18,315 bases of DNA from UBA961 sp041191145 (GTDB taxonomy: Bacteria; Bacteroidota; Ignavibacteria; Kapaibacteriales; UBA961): the NCBI GenBank assembly GCA_041191145.1, contig JBEEPK010000041.1:1-18315 (forward strand), given 5' to 3'. The notes beneath the pieces are model-generated. The model searched no databases and was not told the DNA's origin. It was given only the letters and a program-made list of their open reading frames with translations. How positions within the stretch are numbered: position 1 is the first letter of the stretch; each line of letters begins with the position of its first letter. The translations under genes were made by a program, and so were the position numbers. Positions 7,606 through 14,995 of the stretch are shown here, one piece after another.

Positions 7606-7729
7606 GAATAATTTTTCCGAAAATCAGATGGGTGAATGATTCAGCGATATATGGCGACAAATTACGAATTTACCCTCAGTTTTCGGGTATGATGTAGAGA
7701 GTATAGACTTAGATTCAGGATATAATTGA

Positions 7730-8329
7730 ATGATACAACTTCCATTTCCATTGATTTTGGCTTCGCAGTCTCCGCGAAGAAGACAATTATTGACTCAGAT
7801 TGGACTCGATTTCAGTGTTTTGCCTGCTGATATCGATGAAGATGCTGTTTCACTAGCGCTTCCTCCACAGGAATATGTGCGAGAATTGTCGCAACAAAAA
7901 GCAATGTATATCCGAGAAGAAATCGGTGGAGCGAAGGCACTAATTCTTGGTGCTGATACCATTGTAGTGATTGATGATCAAATTCTCAATAAACCAAGTG
8001 ATGCCGAACATGCATTTACGATGCTAAAACAACTTAGCAATCGCATGCATGAGGTATTCACGGGCATCACGCTCGTGGAATCTCATACGGGGAAAATTAT
8101 CTCTGAAATCCAAAGAACAGAAGTCTATTTCAGGGAATTGCAAGATCAGGAAATATGGGATTATATCGCTTCGGGCTCACCAATGGATAAAGCAGGCGCT
8201 TATGGCATTCAAGAAGATTATGGCGCTGTGTTTGTTTCGAAAATCAATGGTTGTTATTATAATGTGGTGGGTTTGCCACTTGAGAAGTTATATGGCATGC
8301 TCTCCTCGACTTCGCTCGGAGAGCGGTAG
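7730..8329 (+). CDS. maf: Maf-like nucleotide pyrophosphatase
   Basis: Maf proteins hydrolyse nucleoside triphosphates (dTTP/UTP in the YhdE branch) to monophosphates, a house-cleaning role. Motifs are intact: ILASQSPRRRQLL (9-21), the catalytic-region GADTIVVIDDQILNKP (74-89), the RMHEVFTGITL segment, and YIASGSPMDKAGAYGIQ (145-161), where MDKAGAYGIQ is typical of the dTTP/UTP pyrophosphatase branch. ATG at 7730 is preceded by AGGA at 7717-7720. The last nine codons (LSSTSLGER) and the TAG stop lie in the first copy of the palindromic repeat that fills the downstream intergenic region. The normal Maf end is near GLPLEKLYGML, so the extreme C-terminus comes from the repeat. The gene diverges from the PlsY-like gene across 124 bases (7606-7729), in which I see no clear promoter. 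Confidence 0.95.
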   Translation: MIQLPFPLILASQSPRRRQLLTQIGLDFSVLPADIDEDAVSLALPPQEYVRELSQQKAMYIREEIGGAKALILGADTIVVIDDQILNKPSDAEHAFTMLKQLSNRMHEVFTGITLVESHTGKIISEIQRTEVYFRELQDQEIWDYIASGSPMDKAGAYGIQEDYGAVFVSKINGCYYNVVGLPLEKLYGMLSSTSLGER

Positions 8330-8385
8330 TGTTTGCTCTCTTCGACTTCGCTCGGAGAGCGGTAGGTTATCTCGGAGAGTGACTG
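8299..8385. repeat. Tandem hairpin repeat, 36-bp period, running into maf
   Basis: Copy A (8299-8329) and copy B (8335-8365) are 31 bases long and differ at one base. Each starts GCTCTC, passes through TCGACTTCGCTC and ends GGAGAGCGGTAG, so each can fold with a GCTCTC/GAGAGC stem. A partial third copy (CTCGGAGAGTGACTG) lies at 8371-8385. Copy A carries the end of the maf reading frame including its stop. The hairpins could also act as the maf terminator or as mRNA 3' stabilisers, but no T run follows them. Confidence 0.85.
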
Positions 8386-8390
8386 ACAGT

Positions 8391-8521
8391 ATTCCCCTCG
8401 GATGAGGGGTGGCCGTAGGCCGGGGTGAGAAAAACGTTAATGAAAGTAGGCAGCATTATTTCGATAAAAAAGACTACACCCCGTTATGCTTCGCATGCCA
8501 CCCCTCGATCACGAGGGGAAT
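8391..8521. repeat. Structured repeat element 1 (nested inverted repeat)
   Basis: The two ends are inverted relatives of each other. The left arm (8391-8427) reads ATTCCCCTCG, a CCCCTC/GAGGGG hairpin, a GGCC-GTA-GGCC mini-hairpin, then CGGGGTG. The right arm (8477-8521) is, in reverse, CACCCCG, an ATGC-TTC-GCAT mini-hairpin, a CCCCTCG/CGAGGGG hairpin (8501-8518), then GAAT. The loop-side sequence changes while the pairing is kept. About 49 bases lie between the arms. No open frame or target-site duplication is visible. Confidence 0.75.
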
Positions 8522-8535
8522 TTAGAGTACAGACA

Positions 8536-8567
8536 GCTCTCCTCGGTTTCATTCGGAGAGAGCTGTA
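8536..8567. repeat. Divergent fourth copy of the GCTCTC/GGAGAG hairpin
   Basis: A variant of the tandem unit reads GCTCTCCTCGG...TTCGGAGAGAGC and is extended by ACA/TGT pairs to a longer stem (8534-8565). It is followed by TAGTGTATGCTCTTTT, which resembles the linker and start of the next unit in the 8299-8385 array (TAGTGTTTGCTCTCTT). This looks like a decayed tandem pair of the same family. Confidence 0.65.
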
Positions 8568-8673
8568 GTGTATGCTCTTTTGATTTACAATAGTTCCGCT
8601 CCTATGGAGCTGTGTTCTACGATGACCCCAGCGTGGTCTAATAAACCTAGATTTGAAATCCCACATGCATCCA

Positions 8674-8742
8674 TGACCCAGAATGGGTCATATGTTCGGG
8701 GTGAGAAAAACATCATATGAAGAACCCCATCCTGCTCCGCAT
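8674..8742. repeat. Structured repeat element 2 (shorter relative of element 1)
   Basis: The element contains TGACCCA-GAA-TGGGTCA (8674-8690), then CGGGGTGAGAAAAAC (8697-8711), which is identical over 15 bases to 8421-8435 in element 1. It then has ACCCCATCCTGCTCCGCAT (8724-8742), which matches the element 1 right arm ACCCCGTTATGCTTCGCAT (8478-8496) at 15 of 19 bases. GGGGT and ACCCC can pair around a short interior. It is therefore a second, shortened copy with a different outer hairpin. Confidence 0.7.
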
Positions 8743-8844
8743 ATATGTTAGTACTGGTCACACTTTCTGATTGTTAGGGATTTTCAGCAATGTGCAACTT
8801 TCCTTATTTTACGGAAGCATTTTCTACTATATGTCTTCATAGTT

Positions 8845-11800
8845 ATGTACTTATTTTTTCTACTTTTCCTCTTTGCATCCACACTTTCTTTATTCGCTCA
8901 ACCTCCTGGTGCAGTACCTGCACGACCAAATATGATTTATTATGCAGGAGGTTCTTGTGAATTCTATGATGCTTCTAATGTCAAACTCTTGAGTGTGGAT
9001 CAGAATGAAGCGGTGTGGTCTGTTTCTCCTGCAAAAGCTGCATGGGTTTTGGTTACTCCTGCTAATGGTGGCTATTATGAATTTCCAAATTATTCGAATA
9101 ATTACATTCCAAGCTATGATCAAAGCCAATATCTACTTCCATTTTGGAAGTCCGATACAATATATGATGAATTAGTATTGTTGGATAAAGTGAATGCAGA
9201 AGCTGATCTGATGTATACTCCAAAGAGCATCATTTCAGTCAAGAACTTTGATGGAACAGTATCATTTGAACAAAACAAAGACTATTCCATAACAAATCGA
9301 ACAATAAAACAAGTATCGGGGGAGATATCCAAAACAGTCAGTATAGTACCTGGAAAAACGGGAAATGGTAATTCGAATGGATTGATGAATACTCGTCATA
9401 CTTCTTGGACAAGAGTTACATATATCGCTGACAGAACAAAAGACCATATTGCTATTGATATTGAAAACAAGAAATCATTATTACCCAAAACAATGTATAA
9501 GCTCACAGCCAGACAGTCTATTACTTTGCAAGCTGTTGGAATGAGCATTACCGCCGGATTAAATGTCTCGGGATTCATTGGAGATGACAAAAACTTCCCA
9601 CCTGCAAAACCCTATATGCGTGGATATGTAGAATTGTTTGCAGAGCAAATGCAACAGCAATATGGTTCGATTATTACTTCCATCAATAGTGCTTGTGGTG
9701 GTAAAACAGCAGGTTGGTTGGCAACATATGCGAAGGCGCTAGTAAATAGAAATATGCCGGATCTCATTATTATTGATATGGGAATGAACGATATATGGGG
9801 TGTCAGTTCTCCTGCGCAATTTAAAGCAAGCATAGAAAGTACTATATCTACCATACGAAAAGATGTTCCGAATGCTGAATTCATTCTCATTGGAAATATG
9901 ATTCCTGATGTGAAAGGTATTGGTGCTCCTGCAAATGGTGCCACGCTTATGTTCGGATTTTTGGATATGCTGAAGTCGCTTGAAGGTCCAGGAATTGCAG
10001 TATTAGATATGACAACTTTAAGTGAAACTATTTATCAAAGGAAAGGGGCAAAGCACTGTATTGCAAATTCACTCCATCCGAATGATTATCTCGCTCGATG
10101 GTATGCACAAGGACTGATGGCACTTTTTGGTGATGGAATTTCTGTACCAAAACAACCACGCACTTTTTATGTGAATACTAAAGGTGATAATTCTGATGGT
10201 TTATCAGTAGAAAAGGCTTGGACTTCGCTTGATAAAATTAATAGTATGACATTCACTCCTGGAGATACAATTCTCTTTGAAGGTGGGGCACAATTTCAAG
10301 GTTCAATTGAATTACAACAGAATGATGGAAATGATCCTTTAAAACCGATAGTGTTTACAATTTATGGTCAAGGAAGGGCAATAATCCAAACAACAAACCC
10401 TAGGCAGATTGGATGTAAAGTTATTAATGGGCAAGGAATCGAATTTCATAATCTCATATTCAAAGGGACAGGTGGTGCAGTTCAGCGTGATGCAGATGGA
10501 ATGTTCTTTTATTCAGACAAACCTTCTGGAAAACTCCGAAACATCAAGATCAATAATGTAGAAGTGAGTGATTTTGGATATTGTGGAATTCGATTTTATT
10601 CGGAATGGTCAAAAGATGTACAATCCGGATATAAAGATGTTCTAATCAATAATTGTAAAGTACATGATTGCAAAGAAAATGGAATAGTTTCATTTGCTTA
10701 TGATACACAAAACACAAAATTCTATCATCATTCTCGATTTACAATCAGAAATACTGAGGTCTATAATATCTCTGGATATGATGCTCCTTCACATAAAGGA
10801 AGTGGAATTGTTTTGTCACAAATTGATTCTTCAATTATCGAATATTCGAGAGCTTACAATAATGGTACAGAAAATACAGCATGTGGGGGACCTGGAGGAA
10901 TTTGGGTATATGCTGCAGATAATGTGATTATTCAATTCTGCGAATCACACAATAATTCATCCGGAAAAGGCAAAGGATGTGATGGCTTAGGATTTGACTT
11001 GGATGGAGGAGTTACAAATTCGATTATTCAATATTGCTACTCTCATGATAATGATGGTGCGGGATATTTGTTTGGTAATTTTGATGGAGCAAGACCATGG
11101 GGGAATAATCTCATGCGATATTCCATTAGTGTGAATGATGCCAGAACAAACAATTCCAGCGTGACGATGTTCACTGCGCCAAATACTGGTTGGGATGGAT
11201 TTATTATGCATAATAATACCATCATTACATCGCCGGCTCCAAAAAATACCTATCCAAGTTTCGCAGCAGTTCAATTGACAGAGTATGGATCTGTGATGTC
11301 AAATATCCGAGCATATAATAATGCAATCATTACAGATGGGGTAAAATTGCTTGATGTCCCTCCATCATTTGTCAATCAAAAACCACATTTCAAAGGAAAT
11401 GGATACTGGGCAAATGGTAAATCTTTCTCGATGCGATATGGCAAGGACATTTCTTCACTGCAAGCATTCAGATTGGAATGTGAAGATTGCGAAAGAATAG
11501 GAAACATTGATGTAGGTGTATTCGCTGATCCACAAATAGTGGGTCTTGGAAAAGCAGCTCCAAAACATTATCCTTCATCAAATGCTGATTTAGAATATTA
11601 TAGAATTGTAGCGAATTCTGCATTTGCGAATTCCGGAATTGATTTGCAAAAACAATTTGGACTGAAGATTGGAGAGAGAGATTTCTTTGGTGAGTTCACA
11701 AAAGATATGGCTAGAGAATCCATCGGAGCGCATGCACCTTCAAGTTCCACTAATTCTGTATTTGACGCAAAATTGGAGTCAGCAATTATCACTCAACTAA

Positions 11801-12003
11801 GTAATGAGAGAGTAGTAATTCATCCAGATGATTCATTTACATCAATTGCTGTGTATACAATTCTGGGTGAAAAGGTATTTGAAGAAAATATGGAATCTGG
11901 GAAGAATCAATCTTTGAAAAATATCTCCTTGAAATCGGGAATGTATTTCATCGTGATTCAAGCAGAAAATAAAACAATATCTACACCTATAATTGTGCAA
12001 TAA
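8845..12003 (+). CDS. Secreted SGNH-hydrolase / parallel beta-helix protein with type IX secretion tail
   Basis: The 1052-residue product begins with a signal peptide (MYLFFLLFLFASTLSLFAQ). Residues 30-215 look like the beta-rich domain that precedes some SGNH esterases (LMYTPKSIISVKNFDG, LPKTMYKLTAR). Residues about 225-430 form an SGNH hydrolase domain: block I VGMSITAGLN with Ser234, block II CGGKT (284-288), block III GMND (313-316), and block V NSLHPNDYLARWYAQ with His411. Two positions are unusual: GDS is GMS, and the Asp of DxxH is Asn408. From about 440 (FYVNTKGDNSDG) to about 860 there is a right-handed beta-helix with many short Asn/Gly-rich turns, as in polysaccharide lyases and pectin-active enzymes. 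The last 80 residues (SIAVYTILGEKVFE, LKSGMYFIVIQAENK) are a Por/type A sorting domain, so export by the type IX system is expected. The likely role is carbohydrate de-esterification or binding outside the cell; the substrate is unknown. Sampled lines look more AT-rich than the housekeeping genes. Confidence 0.85.
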   Translation: MYLFFLLFLFASTLSLFAQPPGAVPARPNMIYYAGGSCEFYDASNVKLLSVDQNEAVWSVSPAKAAWVLVTPANGGYYEFPNYSNNYIPSYDQSQYLLPFWKSDTIYDELVLLDKVNAEADLMYTPKSIISVKNFDGTVSFEQNKDYSITNRTIKQVSGEISKTVSIVPGKTGNGNSNGLMNTRHTSWTRVTYIADRTKDHIAIDIENKKSLLPKTMYKLTARQSITLQAVGMSITAGLNVSGFIGDDKNFPPAKPYMRGYVELFAEQMQQQYGSIITSINSACGGKTAGWLATYAKALVNRNMPDLIIIDMGMNDIWGVSSPAQFKASIESTISTIRKDVPNAEFILIGNMIPDVKGIGAPANGATLMFGFLDMLKSLEGPGIAVLDMTTLSETIYQRKGAKHCIANSLHPNDYLARWYAQGLMALFGDGISVPKQPRTFYVNTKGDNSDGLSVEKAWTSLDKINSMTFTPGDTILFEGGAQFQGSIELQQNDGNDPLKPIVFTIYGQGRAIIQTTNPRQIGCKVINGQGIEFHNLIFKGTGGAVQRDADGMFFYSDKPSGKLRNIKINNVEVSDFGYCGIRFYSEWSKDVQSGYKDVLINNCKVHDCKENGIVSFAYDTQNTKFYHHSRFTIRNTEVYNISGYDAPSHKGSGIVLSQIDSSIIEYSRAYNNGTENTACGGPGGIWVYAADNVIIQFCESHNNSSGKGKGCDGLGFDLDGGVTNSIIQYCYSHDNDGAGYLFGNFDGARPWGNNLMRYSISVNDARTNNSSVTMFTAPNTGWDGFIMHNNTIITSPAPKNTYPSFAAVQLTEYGSVMSNIRAYNNAIITDGVKLLDVPPSFVNQKPHFKGNGYWANGKSFSMRYGKDISSLQAFRLECEDCERIGNIDVGVFADPQIVGLGKAAPKHYPSSNADLEYYRIVANSAFANSGIDLQKQFGLKIGERDFFGEFTKDMARESIGAHAPSSSTNSVFDAKLESAIITQLSNERVVIHPDDSFTSIAVYTILGEKVFEENMESGKNQSLKNISLKSGMYFIVIQAENKTISTPIIVQ

Positions 12004-12126
12004 GTATAGCTAGTCCATTGATTGAAATGTAAATTGTAAGACCTGTAGATAGTTCAAATCAGTAATCTGAACTTATGTCACTTCCAATGTGTTTCTCAGA
12101 GCTTAACAAATACATCATAATTTACA

Positions 12127-12351
12127 ATGAATTTACCACCTGAAGACATCAGTAGAATCATTGAAATGGCATGGGAAGATCGGACATCCTTTGAAGCGAT
12201 TAAACAGCAATATGGATATTCGGAGTCCGATGTCATTGCATTGATGCGAAGAGAAATGAAACCCTCGAGTTTCAAAATGTGGCGCAAAAGAGTGCATACT
12301 CGCATCAGCATCAAACATCCAAAGAGACGCAATCTGAAATTGGATGTCTGA
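12127..12351 (+). CDS. DUF2805 / TIGR03643 family small protein
   Basis: A 74-residue soluble protein. Residues 5-55 (PEDISRIIEMAWEDRTSFEA, then YGYSESDVIALMRREMKP) match the small DUF2805/TIGR03643 family, and the following FKMWRKRV continues the family pattern. The helix-turn-helix-like spacing (AIKQQYGYSESDVIALMRR) suggests nucleic-acid binding, as does the Lys/Arg-rich tail (IKHPKRRNLK), but this is inference; no function is established. It starts 123 bases after the SGNH gene. That gap holds only a weak hairpin (AGTTCA/TGAACT, 12051-12073). The stop is three bases from the stop of the convergent VOC gene. Confidence 0.88.
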   Translation: MNLPPEDISRIIEMAWEDRTSFEAIKQQYGYSESDVIALMRREMKPSSFKMWRKRVHTRISIKHPKRRNLKLDV

Positions 12352-12354
12352 TTG

Positions 12355-12723
12355 TTATTTCTGATGCAATGCTATTCGATTGCCTTCGCTGTCTTTGAAT
12401 TCCGCCACATGACCAAGCTCTCCATTGGATGTTTTGGGATAGAGAATTACCCCGCCGGCTTCTACTGCTTTTTGGAGTATTGAATCAATGTCATTCGTTC
12501 CAAAGTAAATCAGGATGCCATTGACTGTAGGGACATAAACATCTCCTTTCGCCAAGGCTCCCGTGATTCCCCGAACTCCATCTTCAAAAGGAAAAAAAGC
12601 CATTTCATTATGATCTATGATGTCCTTCTCGAAAGTAAATCCAAAAACTGCTGAATAGAACGCAATTGCTCTATTCATATCTGTTACAGGAATTTCGAAA
12701 TATACCACAGGATTTATACTCAT
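12355..12723 (-). CDS. VOC superfamily (glyoxalase/bleomycin-resistance fold) protein
   Basis: A 122-residue single-domain vicinal oxygen chelate protein. It shows the two beta-alpha-beta-beta-beta halves: PVVYFEIPVTDMNRAIAFYS opens the first (5-24, with VFGFTFEKD following), and ILIYFGTNDIDSILQKAVEA (70-89), GGVILYPKT and VAEFKDSEGNRIALHQ form the second. Family members include glyoxalase I, antibiotic-binding proteins and ring-cleaving dioxygenases. This short type is often annotated only as a VOC protein, and its substrate cannot be read from the sequence. The start ATG overlaps the Rieske oxygenase stop as ATGA, so the two are probably co-translated and may act on related small molecules (inference). 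Confidence 0.9.
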   Translation of the reverse strand: MSINPVVYFEIPVTDMNRAIAFYSAVFGFTFEKDIIDHNEMAFFPFEDGVRGITGALAKGDVYVPTVNGILIYFGTNDIDSILQKAVEAGGVILYPKTSNGELGHVAEFKDSEGNRIALHQK

Positions 12724-13811
12724 TGATCTTGCCTCAGGAATTCAGCCAATAATCTGTGAAAGTGATGTGTGCCTTGCTCGCGAGTCGGGGAAAATCTTCC
12801 TGTTGAATATATTCTCGATTTGAGTCCTTTGAATACATTCTCCACTACAAATTCATCTTCTCTCTCCACTTTATCCAGCATTGCACCGGCACCTGAATGT
12901 AATTTAGTTTCATCATAGACATAGGTGATGAAACTTACCTTTGTTTTTTCAATTGTGATCGGCTTCACGATATTAATGGATAATCCCCATGGATAGAAAT
13001 TGAACATCATATTCGGAAAAATCCAATAATAATAGGCCGCAATGGATTTGCCATAATCGGGATGTCCTTCCGGCAAGTCAAAGCATTCCTCTCCATCTTG
13101 TGCATATCCGATTTGCAGATTGAAATGATCATATATTTCCGTGGCATATTGACCATAATCCAATACAGAATTCAAGTCCTGATGCACGAATGGTATATGA
13201 AATCCTTCGAGATAATTATCGCAATACAATGCCCAATGCGCATTCACGAGATATTCTTTTCCAAGAGATGGTTGATGAATGAATTGTTCCAAAGGCAAAA
13301 ATCCGATGCGTTCATTCATGATTGACAAAACAGTATGAAAATCAAATGTGGGATGTATGCTTGTAAACATAAATGGTCCCCATTCAATGAGAGGAAAGGC
13401 ATGAAGATCATCGCATGGTCTTGGAAAATTCTCAGTTAATGCAAATTCAGGCATGGAAGCAAATGATCCATCTTGATTAAATCTACGACCATGATACATG
13501 CAAGTGAGAAATTTGCATGTACCTGGATTATGCACAACGATATTTCCACGATGTGTGCATACATTAGAAAGACATCGCAATGTATCATCCGCACTACGCA
13601 CCAATACCATTGGTTCATTCACAAATCCGTCAAGCATAGTGAAAGGATGAACAGAATTTGAAAGAGGAATGATTGCTTTGTCACCAATCCATTGCCATGA
13701 AGTAGAAAATATCCGATCTTTCATAGATTCAAATAATTCTACATTATGATAAAACCACCCGGGTAATGTTTCCGCTTTTTTTATATCGGGGTCTATGTTG
13801 AATTGTTTCAT
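12720..13811 (-). CDS. Rieske non-heme iron oxygenase, alpha-subunit type
   Basis: A 363-residue oxygenase. The Rieske [2Fe-2S] ligands are Cys85-x-His87 (CTHRGN) and Cys104-x2-His107 (CMYHGRRFNQDG). The mononuclear iron site begins at DNYLEGFHIPFVH, with bridging Asp198 and iron ligands His205 and His210. The C-terminal catalytic half is shorter than in the classical aromatic-ring dioxygenases (about 450 residues). Size and motif spacing resemble choline monooxygenase/carnitine-type or single-component Rieske oxygenases. No ferredoxin reductase, beta subunit or ferredoxin gene is in the window, so the electron donor is unknown. The gene overlaps the VOC gene by four bases and starts 44 bases after the CpcT-like gene. 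The substrate cannot be inferred. The start ATG at 13811 gives a natural N-terminus (MKQFNIDPDI). Confidence 0.92.
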   Translation of the reverse strand: MKQFNIDPDIKKAETLPGWFYHNVELFESMKDRIFSTSWQWIGDKAIIPLSNSVHPFTMLDGFVNEPMVLVRSADDTLRCLSNVCTHRGNIVVHNPGTCKFLTCMYHGRRFNQDGSFASMPEFALTENFPRPCDDLHAFPLIEWGPFMFTSIHPTFDFHTVLSIMNERIGFLPLEQFIHQPSLGKEYLVNAHWALYCDNYLEGFHIPFVHQDLNSVLDYGQYATEIYDHFNLQIGYAQDGEECFDLPEGHPDYGKSIAAYYYWIFPNMMFNFYPWGLSINIVKPITIEKTKVSFITYVYDETKLHSGAGAMLDKVEREDEFVVENVFKGLKSRIYSTGRFSPTREQGTHHFHRLLAEFLRQDQ

Positions 13812-13855
13812 GCTGAATTTTACCTGCTGAAGAATGTATCATTGAACGTTGCATT

Positions 13856-14491
13856 TCAAGGGCTATATTTTATGAATCGATAACCACCTTTTGTTGCTCC
13901 CCATACTTGCTTGCCTAATTTGTCGAAACCTTGATCCCATGACTCAAGCATATTGCCTGACATGATGATCTTTGTGGTTGCATAAGATGCTCCACGCAAA
14001 TCAGATGGACATTTATCTGCATCTGTTCCGCCGATATATATGTCATCAGTTTTTTTGAGTATGACAGTACATCCTTGTTTGAGTTCAATCATGTCCGGAG
14101 TAAGCAACTCTTTCTTTCCCTTATTGTTTTGCAAACCAATGAATCGCTCTTGATTCATAATGGTATATATGTCACTTGTAAATACATCTCTCTCTAATTG
14201 CCCAAGCTTATATACTCTTTGTCTATATGGTTTCTCTCTCTTGTCATCCATGGCTTGTTCCACATAAAGCCATATAGCCTTTGTATCTGCATCCCAAATT
14301 CTACTCATCGACAAATGAATATTGAAATATGTGCTATCTTGATTTGCCTGATCTTTGCTATTAAACTCGCCAATAAGCATTGTGGCGAATTCCTGCAATT
14401 CTTTGTTCATGATTGGATTCTCTTGTGCATATAATGGAACACAATCAATGAAGAGAATAGCAAAAACAATAAATGAAATATATGTCTTCAT
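13856..14491 (-). CDS. CpcT/CpeT-like secreted protein
   Basis: A 211-residue protein with a signal peptide (SFIVFAILFIDCVPLYAQ; an inner Cys gives a weak lipobox look). The mature part follows the CpcT/CpeT (DUF1001) pattern closely: IWLYVEQAMDDKREKPYRQR (73-92), LKQGCTVILKK (137-147), KCPSDLRGASYAT (160-172), ESWDQGFDKLGKQVWG (183-198) and GGYRF. In cyanobacteria this fold attaches phycobilins to phycobiliprotein beta subunits. Nothing in the window suggests phycobilisomes, and the export signal argues against a cytoplasmic chromophore lyase, so the role here is unknown. A periplasmic calycin-like ligand-binding task is possible (inference). It lies nine bases downstream of the osmC-like gene, in the middle of a five-gene run. 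Confidence 0.85.
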   Translation of the reverse strand: MKTYISFIVFAILFIDCVPLYAQENPIMNKELQEFATMLIGEFNSKDQANQDSTYFNIHLSMSRIWDADTKAIWLYVEQAMDDKREKPYRQRVYKLGQLERDVFTSDIYTIMNQERFIGLQNNKGKKELLTPDMIELKQGCTVILKKTDDIYIGGTDADKCPSDLRGASYATTKIIMSGNMLESWDQGFDKLGKQVWGATKGGYRFIKYSP

Positions 14492-14500
14492 GTGATGATC

Positions 14501-14968
14501 TTATTCTTTGATTGAAATATTTGGTTCATGCTTCACAGGAAAATTCACGGAATTCGCAATAAAGCAACAATCATGTGCTTTTGAATGTAGCGACATTGCC
14601 AATGAAATCATTTCCTCAGACTCCACTGTTACAATTGGATGCAATGTGACTTCAGTGAATTTGCCACCAACTTTGCCATATTCAAGAACACCTTCAACCT
14701 TGTCTGTATATGCAGTCACAATCACACCTGCATCGGCACAAAGATGTAAATACCATAGCATATGGCAAACAGAAAGCGAAGAGAGAAGCATATCTTCGGG
14801 ATTATGTTTTGTCACATCTCCACGAAAAATGGAATCGGAAGATCCGGGAAGATCAGGTTTATGCTCTATCGAAATTACATGATCACGAGAATACGATGTA
14901 TAATCCGAAGTGCCGGTGCCGGTATTTCCTGTCCAAACTATATGTGCTGAGTATAGATGTGTATTCAT
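14501..14968 (-). CDS. OsmC family peroxidase-like protein
   Basis: A 155-residue OsmC/Ohr-fold protein. Family members reduce organic hydroperoxides with two cysteines. Here the first is Cys68 in LLSSLSVCHMLWYLHLC, and the second is Cys135 in HSKAHDCCFIANSVNFPV; an extra Cys134 stands next to it. The N-terminal half has the typical FRGDVTKHNPEDMLLSSLS approach to the first cysteine. The pattern is closer to the general OsmC/YhfA-like branch than to Ohr. The gene starts 27 bases after the LpqC-like esterase and ends nine bases before the CpcT-like gene, so it is almost certainly in the same transcript. Confidence 0.93.
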   Translation of the reverse strand: MNTHLYSAHIVWTGNTGTGTSDYTSYSRDHVISIEHKPDLPGSSDSIFRGDVTKHNPEDMLLSSLSVCHMLWYLHLCADAGVIVTAYTDKVEGVLEYGKVGGKFTEVTLHPIVTVESEEMISLAMSLHSKAHDCCFIANSVNFPVKHEPNISIKE

Positions 14969-14995
14969 GTTTGTTACTAATTGTGAATGTATACT

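Larger units (their letters stand above)
8330..8844. other. Gene-free region filled with small palindromic repeats
   Basis: About 515 bases without a credible gene lie between maf and the SGNH/beta-helix gene. From 8335 to about 8760 it is a mosaic of hairpins: a tandem GCTCTC/GGAGAGC unit, two elements containing CGGGGTGAGAAAAAC, and short palindromes such as GCTCCTATGGAGC (around 8598-8610) and TGACCCA/TGGGTCA (8674-8690). The last 85 bases (8760-8844) are AT-rich, repeat-free, and must carry the promoter of the downstream gene; I see no firm -35/-10 pair or ribosome binding site there. A 60-codon minus-strand frame inside the repeats is not believed to be a gene. Confidence 0.8.

Noticed and set aside
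7721..7726. TATAAT as a -10 box for maf
   Set aside because: It is only four bases before the ATG, which would place transcription start inside the gene, and maf has a good AGGA ribosome site upstream of it.
8391..8521. A MITE or insertion-sequence remnant with terminal inverted repeats
   Set aside because: The arms are inverted relatives, but no target-site duplication is visible at the ends and there is no transposase remnant; it is kept as a structured repeat only.
8299..8567. CRISPR-like array, because of a 36-bp period
   Set aside because: Only two good copies with a 5-base spacer between them, and the repeat itself is a long hairpin; there are no unique spacers and no cas genes.
8484..8666. 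A 60-codon minus-strand frame in the repeat patch
   Set aside because: It consists of palindromic repeat sequence (residues such as SPRDRGVACEA come from the CCCCTC hairpin arm) and has no upstream ribosome binding site.
12051..12073. AGTTCA/TGAACT hairpin as terminator of the SGNH/beta-helix gene
   Set aside because: The stem has only six pairs with an 11-base loop and there is no T run after it.
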